From: Streptomyces aureocirculatus
GTDB taxonomy: Bacteria > Actinomycetota > Actinomycetes > Streptomycetales > Streptomycetaceae
DNA: 64,000 nt
NCBI RefSeq assembly: GCF_000720475.1
Contig: NZ_JOAP01000017.1
Location: forward strand, 1-64,000
Reading direction: 5' to 3'
Positions 27,955-34,934 of this stretch are shown here, in pieces. Below the pieces are notes generated by a model. The model was not told where the DNA came from and searched no databases. It saw nothing but the letters and a program-made list of their open reading frames with translations. The position numbers and the translations under genes were made by a program. Position 1 is the first letter of the stretch; each line of letters opens with the position of its first letter.

Positions 27955-28629
27955 ATGGGTTCCGCCAAGAAGACGAGCAGCGCCGAGCGCAAGGCCCGGA
28001 TAGAGGAGATGCGGCGCGCCGAGGCCGCCCGCGAGCGCCGCAACCGCGTGCTCACCATCACTCTGAGCACGGTCATCGTCGCGGCTGTCGGCATCGGCGG
28101 CTTCTTCCTCATCTCGTCGGCCGACGACGACTCGGACTCCGGCGGCAAGTCGGGCGACGCGAAGGCCGTGGCCAAGTTCACCACCACCGGCGACGGCGAG
28201 CGGGTCTGGGACGCCAAGAAGCTGGGCCGCACCCACGTCAACGGCAAGGTGAACTACCCGGTGACACCGCCGGTGGGCGGCAACCACAACCAGGTGTGGA
28301 TGAACTGCAATGGCGATGTCTACACCAAGGAACTCCCGAACGAGAACGCCGTGCACTCCCTGGAGCACGGCGCGGTGTGGGTGACGTACAACGACAAGGC
28401 GAAGCCCGCCGACCTGAAGAAGCTCGAAGCGAAGGTCAAGAAGACCCCGTACTCGCTGATGAGCCCCGTCAAGAAGCAGAAGGACCCGATCCTCCTCTCG
28501 GCGTGGGGCCACCAGCGTGTGATCAAGGGCGCGGACGACCCGAAGGTGAACGCGTTCTTCTCCACCTACGTCCAGGGCAAGCAGACCCCCGAGCCCGGTG
28601 CGGCCTGCACCAACGGCCTGGGGCAGTGA
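27955..28629 (+). CDS. DUF3105 membrane-anchored protein
   Basis: Protein of 224 residues. A basic, charged N-terminus (KARIEEMRRAEAARERRNR) precedes one membrane helix (about 36-58) and an outside domain of the DUF3105 family with its hallmark PPVGGNHNQVWMNCNGDVYT and VHSLEHGAVWVTYN; His and Cys in these motifs could bind a metal. DUF3105 genes are commonly paired with DUF305 genes, as here where the next start overlaps this stop by one base. ATG 27955 follows AGAAGGA. Function is unknown. Confidence 0.88.
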   Translation: MGSAKKTSSAERKARIEEMRRAEAARERRNRVLTITLSTVIVAAVGIGGFFLISSADDDSDSGGKSGDAKAVAKFTTTGDGERVWDAKKLGRTHVNGKVNYPVTPPVGGNHNQVWMNCNGDVYTKELPNENAVHSLEHGAVWVTYNDKAKPADLKKLEAKVKKTPYSLMSPVKKQKDPILLSAWGHQRVIKGADDPKVNAFFSTYVQGKQTPEPGAACTNGLGQ

Positions 28630-29279
28630 TGAAGCGCACGGACTGGCTGATCGGCGCCGTCGCGGGCGCGGTGCTCGCGGCGGGCGGCATCACGGCGGCG
28701 GTGGCGTCCACCGGCGACTCCTCGGACTCCTCAACCTCCTCAGCCTCCTCGAACGCGGCCCGTACGCCCGCGACTTCGTCCGCCGACGCCGGCTTCGCCA
28801 GGGACATGTCGGTGCACCACCAGCAGGCCGTGGAGATGTCGTACATCGTCCGGGACCGCACCAAGAACGAGGAGATCCGGCGCCTCGCCTACGACATCGC
28901 CCAGACCCAGGCCAACCAGCGCGGCATGATGCTCGGCTGGCTCGACCTGTGGGAGCTGCCGAAGGTGCCGCCCGGCGATCCCATGGAGTGGATGGACATG
29001 AGCGGCGCCCCCTCCGCGGGGGAGGGTTCGCTGATGCCCGGGATGGCGACGAACGCGCAGATGAAGCGGCTCGGTGAGCTGAACGGCAAGCAGGCCGAGG
29101 TGTATTACCTGAAGCTGATGACCGCTCACCATCAGGGGGGCATCCACATGGCGCGGGGCTGCGTGGAGCGCTGCGAGGTGCCCGTCGAGAAGCGGCTCGC
29201 GCAGGGGATGGTGGAGTCCCAGGAGTCCGAGGTGAAGCTGATGAGGGACCTGCTGAGGGCACGGGGCGCGAAGCCGTAG
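28629..29279 (+). CDS. DUF305-domain protein
   Basis: Exported or membrane-anchored protein of 216 residues. The N-terminal helix (WLIGAVAGAVLAAGGITAAV) is followed by a Ser/Thr linker and a DUF305 four-helix domain with paired HxxxxE/M motifs: DMSVHHQQAVEMSYIV and LMTAHHQGGIHMARG. DUF305 is ferritin-like in fold and its His/Met-rich sites are thought to bind metal, copper being a common suggestion. The ATG at 28629 overlaps the upstream stop by one base, so DUF3105 and DUF305 are co-translated. A multicopper oxidase gene 4 kb downstream makes a copper connection plausible, not proven. Confidence 0.9.
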   Translation: MKRTDWLIGAVAGAVLAAGGITAAVASTGDSSDSSTSSASSNAARTPATSSADAGFARDMSVHHQQAVEMSYIVRDRTKNEEIRRLAYDIAQTQANQRGMMLGWLDLWELPKVPPGDPMEWMDMSGAPSAGEGSLMPGMATNAQMKRLGELNGKQAEVYYLKLMTAHHQGGIHMARGCVERCEVPVEKRLAQGMVESQESEVKLMRDLLRARGAKP

Positions 29280-29296
29280 GAAACCCTGCCGGGGGC

Positions 29297-29725
29297 TCAC
29301 CCCACCCCCCACACCACCCCCGGCGGCCGCACCCCCGCACACAACGGCATCCCCTTCTCATCCGTGAGCCCCAGCTCCCCCACAGCCACCCCCGCCGCCA
29401 CCGCCGCCGCAGGCACATCCGCGAACCACAGCTTCGCCCGCCGGAACATCGCGAACTCGCCGCCGGGAGGCAGCTCGCCCCAGGTCAGGTAGAAGAAGCG
29501 CTCGCCCCGCTTGCCCTGGACGTGCGGCCCCTTGAAGTCCGGGGTGCCGTCCGGCGCGGCGACCACGGACACCTCGAACGCGAACACCGCCTCGGCGGCA
29601 TCGGCCCGCACGGGGTCCTCGGGCCCGGACCCGCGCTGCACGGCCACGTGCACGTCCCGGTACTCCCCGCACTCCGCCCCTGGCAGCTCACGGCCGACGA
29701 GGCGCACGGTCAGCTTCTGCGTCAT
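29297..29725 (-). CDS. DUF5990 family protein
   Basis: Soluble protein of 142 residues beginning MTQKLTVRLVGRELPGAECG and containing GPHVQGKRGERFFYLTWGE. The sequence matches the DUF5990 pattern I recall, a small actinobacterial family without assigned function. No signal peptide, no Cys pair and no catalytic motif stand out. It is convergent with the DUF305 gene (17 bp apart). The start ATG at 29725 was preferred because upstream in-frame codons run through an intergenic repeat. Confidence 0.75.
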   Translation of the reverse strand: MTQKLTVRLVGRELPGAECGEYRDVHVAVQRGSGPEDPVRADAAEAVFAFEVSVVAAPDGTPDFKGPHVQGKRGERFFYLTWGELPPGGEFAMFRRAKLWFADVPAAAVAAGVAVGELGLTDEKGMPLCAGVRPPGVVWGVG

Positions 29726-30025
29726 GCCCCCAGTGCACCACGAGGGTCCGACAGCCGCCCGGCCCCGGACCCGACGCTTCGCGCAAGCCCGTCCGGGTGG
29801 GCCGTTCACGCGAGCGCTCCTGAGCGGTTGGGCGGTTTTCCTGTCCCGCCGCGGATGCTTCCCCACCCGCCCGTTTCCACCCCATCGCGGGCTTCTGGCT
29901 CCCTGTGCCACGCAGGCCCGGACGGCGGCTGCGGGCCGTCTCCCGCGCCGTGCCCGCCCCCGCTGTGGGCAACTGGTCCGCCAGGGGCGGAACGGGTGGG
30001 CACAGCCCACGTGGGGGGGGGCCGC
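29726..30025. other. Intergenic region carrying a dispersed repeat
   Basis: About 300 bases upstream of the DUF5990 gene and downstream of the alpha/beta-hydrolase gene. It contains the 43-bp element at 29963-30005 and, 5' of it, a CCCACCCGCCCGTTTCCA segment (29866-29883) that recurs near the copy at 36.9 kb. No gene is supported. Confidence 0.7.
29963..30005 (+). repeat. 43-bp dispersed intergenic element, copy 1
   Basis: Begins CTGTGGGCAACTGGTCCGCC and ends GGGTGGGCACAG. CTGTG/CACAG form short inverted ends and CCGCC/GGCGG a central hairpin. Its exact reverse complement occurs at 48927-48969, and diverged copies lie at 36891-36931 and 40292-40334. Confidence 0.9.
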
Positions 30026-30859
30026 TCAATGTGCCCTCAGGATTGCTTCCGTGACCTCGTGGGGGCGGGCCCGCATCAAGAGGTGCCCCGCGGGGGCCAG
30101 CACGCGGAAGTCCGCTCGCAGGGTGTGGGCGAGCGCGTGCTGGCGGCCTACCCAGGCGTCGGTGCCGGACGCCTTCGGGGACGCCGCCAGGACCGTCACC
30201 GGCGCCCCGCCGGGCAGGGGGGCTCCCCGCCGCATCGCCCCCAGTTCGCGGGCCACGTCCCCGTACGTCAGATACTCCATCAGCGCCGCCCGCCACACCC
30301 GCCCCGAGCCGTACACCGCACACAGCTCCCGCGCCGGAGGCGGAGCCGAACGCCCCCCGGCCAGGCGCCGGGCCGACGGCCCCACGGCCCGCGGCACCCC
30401 GAGCCCGCCCAGGACGGCTCCCGCACCCCGCGCGAGGGCCGGCCGAACCCCCCTGCCGGGAACGTCCCCCGCCCCAGCCCCCTCCTCCACGCTGGAGTCC
30501 ACCAGGACGAGCCCCGCCGTCCGCCGAGGACACAGCCGCGCGAACGCCTCCGCGTGGAAGCCCGCCAGCGAATGCCCCACCACGGTCACGGCGTCCTCCC
30601 CGAATCCGAGCGCGTCCAGCACGCGCCCGATCCGCTCGGCCTCCCCCACCAGCGTGGGCGCCTCGCGCGCGGGCCCGCTGAGCCCGAGCCCCGGCCGGTC
30701 GAAGCGGACGACGGTACGGGAGCGGGCGAGCAGCGCCACCACCGGATCCCACTCGAACCAAGCGAGCCCGAGCCCCGCACTGAGCACGCACACGGGTCCG
30801 TCGCCCGTCATCCGCACATGGTGCGGCACCCCGTCGATACGGACGAACACCCCCCTCAC
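30026..30859 (-). CDS. Alpha/beta-fold hydrolase
   Basis: Soluble hydrolase of 277 residues. The nucleophile elbow is GHSLAGFHAE (Ser about residue 98), the preceding strand reads VVRFDRPGLGLSG, and the catalytic His is in APAGHLLMR near the C-terminus; the acid lies in the segment between. Substrate is unknown (esterase, lipase or haloperoxidase-like). The GTG start at 30859 overlaps the stop of the upstream DUF998 gene by four bases (GTGA), so the pair is co-translated. Ala/Gly- and Pro-rich insertions around residues 128-170 are looser than in typical family members. Confidence 0.85.
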   Translation of the reverse strand: MRGVFVRIDGVPHHVRMTGDGPVCVLSAGLGLAWFEWDPVVALLARSRTVVRFDRPGLGLSGPAREAPTLVGEAERIGRVLDALGFGEDAVTVVGHSLAGFHAEAFARLCPRRTAGLVLVDSSVEEGAGAGDVPGRGVRPALARGAGAVLGGLGVPRAVGPSARRLAGGRSAPPPARELCAVYGSGRVWRAALMEYLTYGDVARELGAMRRGAPLPGGAPVTVLAASPKASGTDAWVGRQHALAHTLRADFRVLAPAGHLLMRARPHEVTEAILRAH

Positions 30860-31725
30860 GTACGCCGACGCCCCGCCCACACCAGCCACGCCATCACCAC
30901 CAGCCACACCGCAATCGTCAGCAACTGCATGCGTTGGGCGACCCCCAGGCCCCATGTGCCATGTCCGGATGTGCCGTGTCCGGAGTCGAACGCCGCGACG
31001 GCGGCCAACGTCCACACAGTGGCGATCAGTTCGACTCCGACCAGGGTGAGCAGAAGCCCCCTGAACCGGGCCCCGGCCGGGCCCCCGCCCCGCGCCCCGC
31101 TCCGGTGCACCACCACCGTCAGGAGCACCATCCCCACCAGCGCCCCCGCCACCGCCACACTGCTGCTGACCGCGTGCGCCGCGTGCGCGAAGGGCACCGC
31201 GCCCGCCCGCTCCCGTGCCGCGCAGGCCGCGTCCGCCGTGGGCGCGCAGCTCAGCGGGAGCCGCGAGTCGGCCGCCGTCGCGGCACCGAAGACGGCGACG
31301 GCAACCCAGCCGCCGACGGCGAGGAGCGCACGCCCGCGCGCCGCGGCGCGCGGGCGCAGCCACCCAAGCCCTACGACGGCCCCCGCGCACACCAGGATCC
31401 CCGCAGCGAGGTCGAGCGTCCGGAAGAACGTGCCGTACGGCTGGTCCTCGGCGGCGAGTTCACTCACGTACGTACGCAGCGGCGAGAGCCCCGTCGGCAG
31501 GAACGCCTCCAGGGTCCAGGTGGTGTAGGCGAGGGCGCCGAGCGTGAGGAGGACGGCGACGGCCGCGCGGGCGCGGCCGTCGCCGCGGGCCGCTCCGGCG
31601 GCCGGGGGCTCTCGTTGCTCGGCGGAACCGCGCCCGGGCACGGGCGTGCCGACGCGCGACGGGAAACGGCGCATGCTCGCCACCGAAGCGGTCCCGCTCC
31701 GCCCCGGTCCGTCCGAAGTCGTCAT
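30856..31725 (-). CDS. DUF998 family membrane protein
   Basis: Integral membrane protein of 289 residues with about six helices (AAVAVLLTLGALAYTTWTLE, then LDLAAGILVCAGAVVGLGWL and further segments) and the DUF998 feature PLRTYVSELAAEDQPYGTFF in the first loop. Function is unknown. The start at ATG 31725 is the best-placed in-frame ATG; a later Met (MRRFPSRVG) is an alternative. It is divergent from the DUF6153-type gene with a CsoR-like palindrome between them, and overlaps the alpha/beta hydrolase gene by four bases. Confidence 0.78.
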   Translation of the reverse strand: MTTSDGPGRSGTASVASMRRFPSRVGTPVPGRGSAEQREPPAAGAARGDGRARAAVAVLLTLGALAYTTWTLEAFLPTGLSPLRTYVSELAAEDQPYGTFFRTLDLAAGILVCAGAVVGLGWLRPRAAARGRALLAVGGWVAVAVFGAATAADSRLPLSCAPTADAACAARERAGAVPFAHAAHAVSSSVAVAGALVGMVLLTVVVHRSGARGGGPAGARFRGLLLTLVGVELIATVWTLAAVAAFDSGHGTSGHGTWGLGVAQRMQLLTIAVWLVVMAWLVWAGRRRT

Positions 31726-31769
31726 GGGCCCATGATCGTCGGAGGGGGCCGGGCCCGCATGTCGCCCCA

Positions 31770-31784
31770 TACCCAGGAGGGGTA
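31770..31784. promoter_or_regulatory. CsoR-like palindrome TACCC-N5-GGGTA
   Basis: TACCCAGGAGGGGTA, with perfect TACCC/GGGTA arms, sits in the 70-bp gap between the divergent DUF998 and DUF6153 genes, 11 bases before the latter's GTG start. Actinobacterial CsoR repressors bind TACCC...GGGTA-type palindromes before copper-export genes. Match by eye to a recalled consensus; the palindrome also covers the only Shine-Dalgarno-like AGGAGG here. Confidence 0.5.
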
Positions 31785-31795
31785 GGATCCGGCCC

Positions 31796-32830
31796 GTGCC
31801 CCAGAGGAGCCCGAAGAGCCCGACGACGCGCGCGAGCCGCCTCGCGCTGCTCGTCGCGCTGCTCTTCGGCATCGTGGCCATGCACTCGCTGGGCCATCCC
31901 CGGGAGCATGGTTCGCGCGCCGAACGGCCTATGGGTGAGCACGCGGTGACGGCTCCGGTCGGCGAGCAGTCGGCGACGGTCCCGGGCGGCAAGCGGGGGG
32001 TGTTGGGCCCGGCCCACGGGTACGCGGTGGCGCCTTCGGCCTACGGGTACGCGGTGGCGGCTCCGGCCTACGGGTACGCGGTGACGCCTCCGGCCTACGG
32101 GTACGCGGTGGCGGCCCCGGCCTACGGGTACGCGGTGACGCCTCCGGCCTACGAGTACGCGGTGACGGCCCCGGCCTACGAGTACGCGGTGACGCCTCCG
32201 GCCTACGAGTGCGCGGTGGCGGCCCCGGCCTACGAGTACGCGGTGACGACCCCGGTCGGTGCTCACGCGCGCGTGGACGACGGCCACCAGGGCGCGGGAC
32301 GGTCCGGGACGGGCGGCGGCACGCACCCGAACTCGCACTCGCACTCGCACTCGCACTCGCTGGTGGACGGCGCACAGCCGCACTCCGGAGCGCAGGACAC
32401 CCAGCCGCACACCGGAGCCAAGGACACGCGGCGGCACACCGGAGCGGACGGCACACAGCCGCACACCGGAGCGCAGGACACACAGCCGCACCCCGGAGCC
32501 AAGGACACGCGGCGGCACACCGGAGCGGACGGCCCGCAGCCGCACACCGGAGCGGACGGAGCGGACGGCACGCAGCCGCGCTCCGGGGCGGTGGCCGAGC
32601 CCCGGCCCGGCGGCCCCGCGCCGCACGCCCCCGGCATGGACCCGCTCTCCGTCTGTCTGGCGGTCCTGGGCGCCGCCCTCACCCTCGCCCTGTCGCACGC
32701 GGCGGTCCGCCACCGGCCCGGGGGCGCCCTCGCCCCCGTACAGCGGCTCGCCCAACTGCTCGACGCGCTGCGGCCGCATCCGCCGCCGCCCCGCACCCTC
32801 CTCACCCGTCTGTCCGTGCTGCGCGTATAG
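31796..32830 (+). CDS. DUF6153-type small membrane protein expanded by two tandem-repeat arrays
   Basis: Protein of 344 residues from a GTG start. Both ends match the DUF6153 layout I recall: an N-terminal helix with LLVALLFGIVAMHSLGH, and a C-terminal helix SVCLAVLGAALTLALSHAAV followed by a basic tail ending TRLSVLRV. Normal members are about 120-150 residues. Here the intervening loop holds nine units of a 9-residue repeat of type AYGYAVAAP/AYEYAVTPP (residues 73-153), an (SH)n run (about 179-188) and about seven units of a second 9-residue repeat of type DTQPHTGAK/DTRRHTGAD (192-254). The loop is His- and Tyr-rich and predicted to lie outside the membrane, which would suit metal binding. 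The multicopper oxidase follows 135 bp downstream. Confidence 0.75.
   Translation: MPQRSPKSPTTRASRLALLVALLFGIVAMHSLGHPREHGSRAERPMGEHAVTAPVGEQSATVPGGKRGVLGPAHGYAVAPSAYGYAVAAPAYGYAVTPPAYGYAVAAPAYGYAVTPPAYEYAVTAPAYEYAVTPPAYECAVAAPAYEYAVTTPVGAHARVDDGHQGAGRSGTGGGTHPNSHSHSHSHSLVDGAQPHSGAQDTQPHTGAKDTRRHTGADGTQPHTGAQDTQPHPGAKDTRRHTGADGPQPHTGADGADGTQPRSGAVAEPRPGGPAPHAPGMDPLSVCLAVLGAALTLALSHAAVRHRPGGALAPVQRLAQLLDALRPHPPPPRTLLTRLSVLRV
32012..32557 (+). repeat. 27-bp tandem repeats inside the DUF6153-type gene
   Basis: Two separate arrays with the same 27-bp (nine-codon) period: 32012-32254 (nine units, GCCTACGGGTACGCGGTGRC-type) and 32369-32557 (seven units). The second array also shows an 81-bp higher-order unit repeated twice (DTQPHTGAK-DTRRHTGAD-GTQPHTGAQ pattern). 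High identity between neighbouring units indicates recent expansion and probable length variation between strains. Confidence 0.92.
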
Positions 32831-32965
32831 GCCGCCGTACCGGCTGCTTCGCGCTGCCCGCACGTCCGGGGCCCGCAACAGGGAACCTCCGGGCGCCGAG
32901 CGGTGTACCAGAAGCAGCAGACGCGCCCTACTGCACGCACCACACAGACGAGGTGTTCATCAACC

Positions 32966-34681
32966 ATGCGCAAACCGATCACGCGCATCCCCGGTCCCGC
33001 GTCCGCCGACGGCCCTTCGAAGCCGTCGCGGCGCGTCCTGCTCGGCGCGGCAGCCGGCGCCGCGGGCGCGGGACTCGTGACGGCCTGCTCCGGGGACGGG
33101 GACGGGGGCGGGGACGGGGGCGGCGGCTCCCACTCCGGTCACTCCGGCGGCGGCAACGCAGGCCCGTCCGCGGCTCCGGCGGGCTTCGTGTCGCCCACCG
33201 GCAAGGAGGTCGCCGCCGCCGAGCGCGCCCGCCCCGGCGGCGGCCGGGTCCGCGAGGTCCGGCTGACGGCCGCGAGGGCCACGCTCGACCTGGGCGGCCC
33301 CACCGTGAGGACGTGGGCGTACGGCGGGGAACTGCCCGGCAGGGAAGTCCGTGTCACCGCGGGCGACACCCTCGCCCTCACGCTCGCCAACCACCTCCCC
33401 GAAGCCACCACCCTGCACTGGCACGGCCTCGCCCTGCGCAACGACATGGACGGCGTCCCCGCCCTCACCCAGCGCGCCATCGCCCCCGGCGCCGACTTCT
33501 CGTACCGCTTCAAGGTCCCGCACCCGGGGACGTACTGGTTCCACCCGCACTCCGGCACCCAGCAGGACCGTGGTCTGTACGCACCCCTGATCGTCGAGGA
33601 CCCCCGGGAGCCGCTGCGGTACGACGAGGAGTGGGTGGTCGTCCTGGACGACTGGGTCGACGGGGTGGACGGCTCGACGCCGGACGGGGTCCTGACCGAG
33701 CTGCGGGCCGGTATGGAGCACGGCGGGGGCGGCGGCATGGACCACGGGGGCGGGGGTGACGGGGGAGGGGGTCACGAAGGGCACGGCATGGCGACCGGGC
33801 CCACCGGAGCCTCCGGAACCACGGGGCCCGCCAAAGCCTCCGGGCCCTCCCGCATGATGATGGGCGCGCGCAGCGACATCCTCGGCCCGGACGCGGGCGA
33901 CGTCGCCCACCCGCACTACCTGATCAACGGCCGGACCCCCCGCTCCCCCGCCGTCTTCCGCGCCCGCCCCGGCGACCGCGTCCGGCTGCGCCTGATCAAC
34001 GCGGGCGGGGACACGGCCTTCCGCGTGGCCCTCGGCGGCCATGAGCTGACGGTGACGCACACGGACGGCTTCCCGGTCCGGCACCGGAGGACCGACGCGC
34101 TCCTGATCGGCATGGGCGAGCGGTACGACGTCCTCGTCACCGCCAAGGACGGCGTCTTCCCGCTGACGGCGGTGGCCGAGGGCAAGAAGGCCGCGGCGCA
34201 GGCGGTGCTCCGCACGGGAGGCGGCAGGCCGCCCGCGGCGTCCGTGCGGCCCAAGGAGCTGACGGGCCGCGTCCTGCTCGCCGACCGGCTCACGGCCGAC
34301 GACTCGGTGGCCCTGCCGCGCCGGACGCCGGACCGCACGATCAGGATCCGGCTGACCGGCGGCATGCGGAAGTACGACTGGGCGTTCGACAAGAAGCCCT
34401 ACACCCCCGATCAGCGGCATCCGGTGCGGGCCGGTGAGCGGGTGCGCCTGGTGTTCACCAACGGCACGGCGATGTGGCACCCGCTGCATCTGCACGGCCA
34501 CACCTTCGCCCTCGCGGGCGCCCCTGGCCGCCCCCGCAAGGACACGGCGGTCGCCCTGCCGAACGGCACCCTGACGGTGGACTTCGACGCCGACAACCCG
34601 GGCCTGTGGATGATCCACTGCCACAACGTCTACCACGCGGAGGCGGGCATGATGACGGCCCTCGGCTACCGCACGCGGTAA
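32966..34681 (+). CDS. Multicopper oxidase, Tat-exported lipoprotein
   Basis: Extracytoplasmic laccase-type oxidase of 571 residues. A twin-arginine motif (SRRVLLG, 21-27) precedes a lipobox VTAC with lipidated Cys41. Copper ligands are complete: HWHG and WFHPHSG in the first domain, HPLHLHGHTFAL and WMIHCHNVYHAEAGMM in the last (type 1 Cys plus trinuclear His). Oxidation of phenols, Cu(I) or other metals with reduction of O2 to water is the family activity. Between domains is a His/Met/Gly-rich insert (MEHGGGGGMDHGGGG, about 245-285), typical of copper-binding CueO-like proteins. It follows the repeat-expanded DUF6153 gene on the same strand and probably forms a copper-handling unit with it. 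Confidence 0.92.
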   Translation: MRKPITRIPGPASADGPSKPSRRVLLGAAAGAAGAGLVTACSGDGDGGGDGGGGSHSGHSGGGNAGPSAAPAGFVSPTGKEVAAAERARPGGGRVREVRLTAARATLDLGGPTVRTWAYGGELPGREVRVTAGDTLALTLANHLPEATTLHWHGLALRNDMDGVPALTQRAIAPGADFSYRFKVPHPGTYWFHPHSGTQQDRGLYAPLIVEDPREPLRYDEEWVVVLDDWVDGVDGSTPDGVLTELRAGMEHGGGGGMDHGGGGDGGGGHEGHGMATGPTGASGTTGPAKASGPSRMMMGARSDILGPDAGDVAHPHYLINGRTPRSPAVFRARPGDRVRLRLINAGGDTAFRVALGGHELTVTHTDGFPVRHRRTDALLIGMGERYDVLVTAKDGVFPLTAVAEGKKAAAQAVLRTGGGRPPAASVRPKELTGRVLLADRLTADDSVALPRRTPDRTIRIRLTGGMRKYDWAFDKKPYTPDQRHPVRAGERVRLVFTNGTAMWHPLHLHGHTFALAGAPGRPRKDTAVALPNGTLTVDFDADNPGLWMIHCHNVYHAEAGMMTALGYRTR

Positions 34682-34715
34682 CCGACCCGAGCGGAACCAG
34701 GGGCGCGTCCGGCGC

Positions 34716-34834
34716 CGCGGGCGCACACCCGCGGGCGCACACCCGCGGGCGGTCGGACGCGGTCGGTCGGACGCGGCCGGTCGGACGCGGCCGGTCGGAC
34801 GCGGCCGGTCGGACGCGGCCGGTCGGACGCGCCC
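34716..34834 (+). repeat. 14-bp tandem repeats between the multicopper oxidase and nadE genes
   Basis: Two copies of CGCGGGCGCACACC (34716-34743) followed by six copies of GGTCGGACGCGGCC with one or two changes (34751-34834). Both repeats have a 14-bp period. The 253-bp gap holds no gene. Such GC minisatellites often vary in copy number. Confidence 0.9.
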
Positions 34835-34934
34835 CGCGCGGCGCGTCCGCACCCGTTCACAGGCCCGGTTCGCGAGGACACCACGGGCCCGTTCACCAGG
34901 ACATCGCGTCGCTTTGATGAATAGGCTGGGCCGC

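Noticed and set aside
32012..32557. CRISPR-like regular repeats
   Set aside because: The units are adjacent without spacers, lie in frame inside a gene, and no cas gene is present; they are tandem codon repeats.
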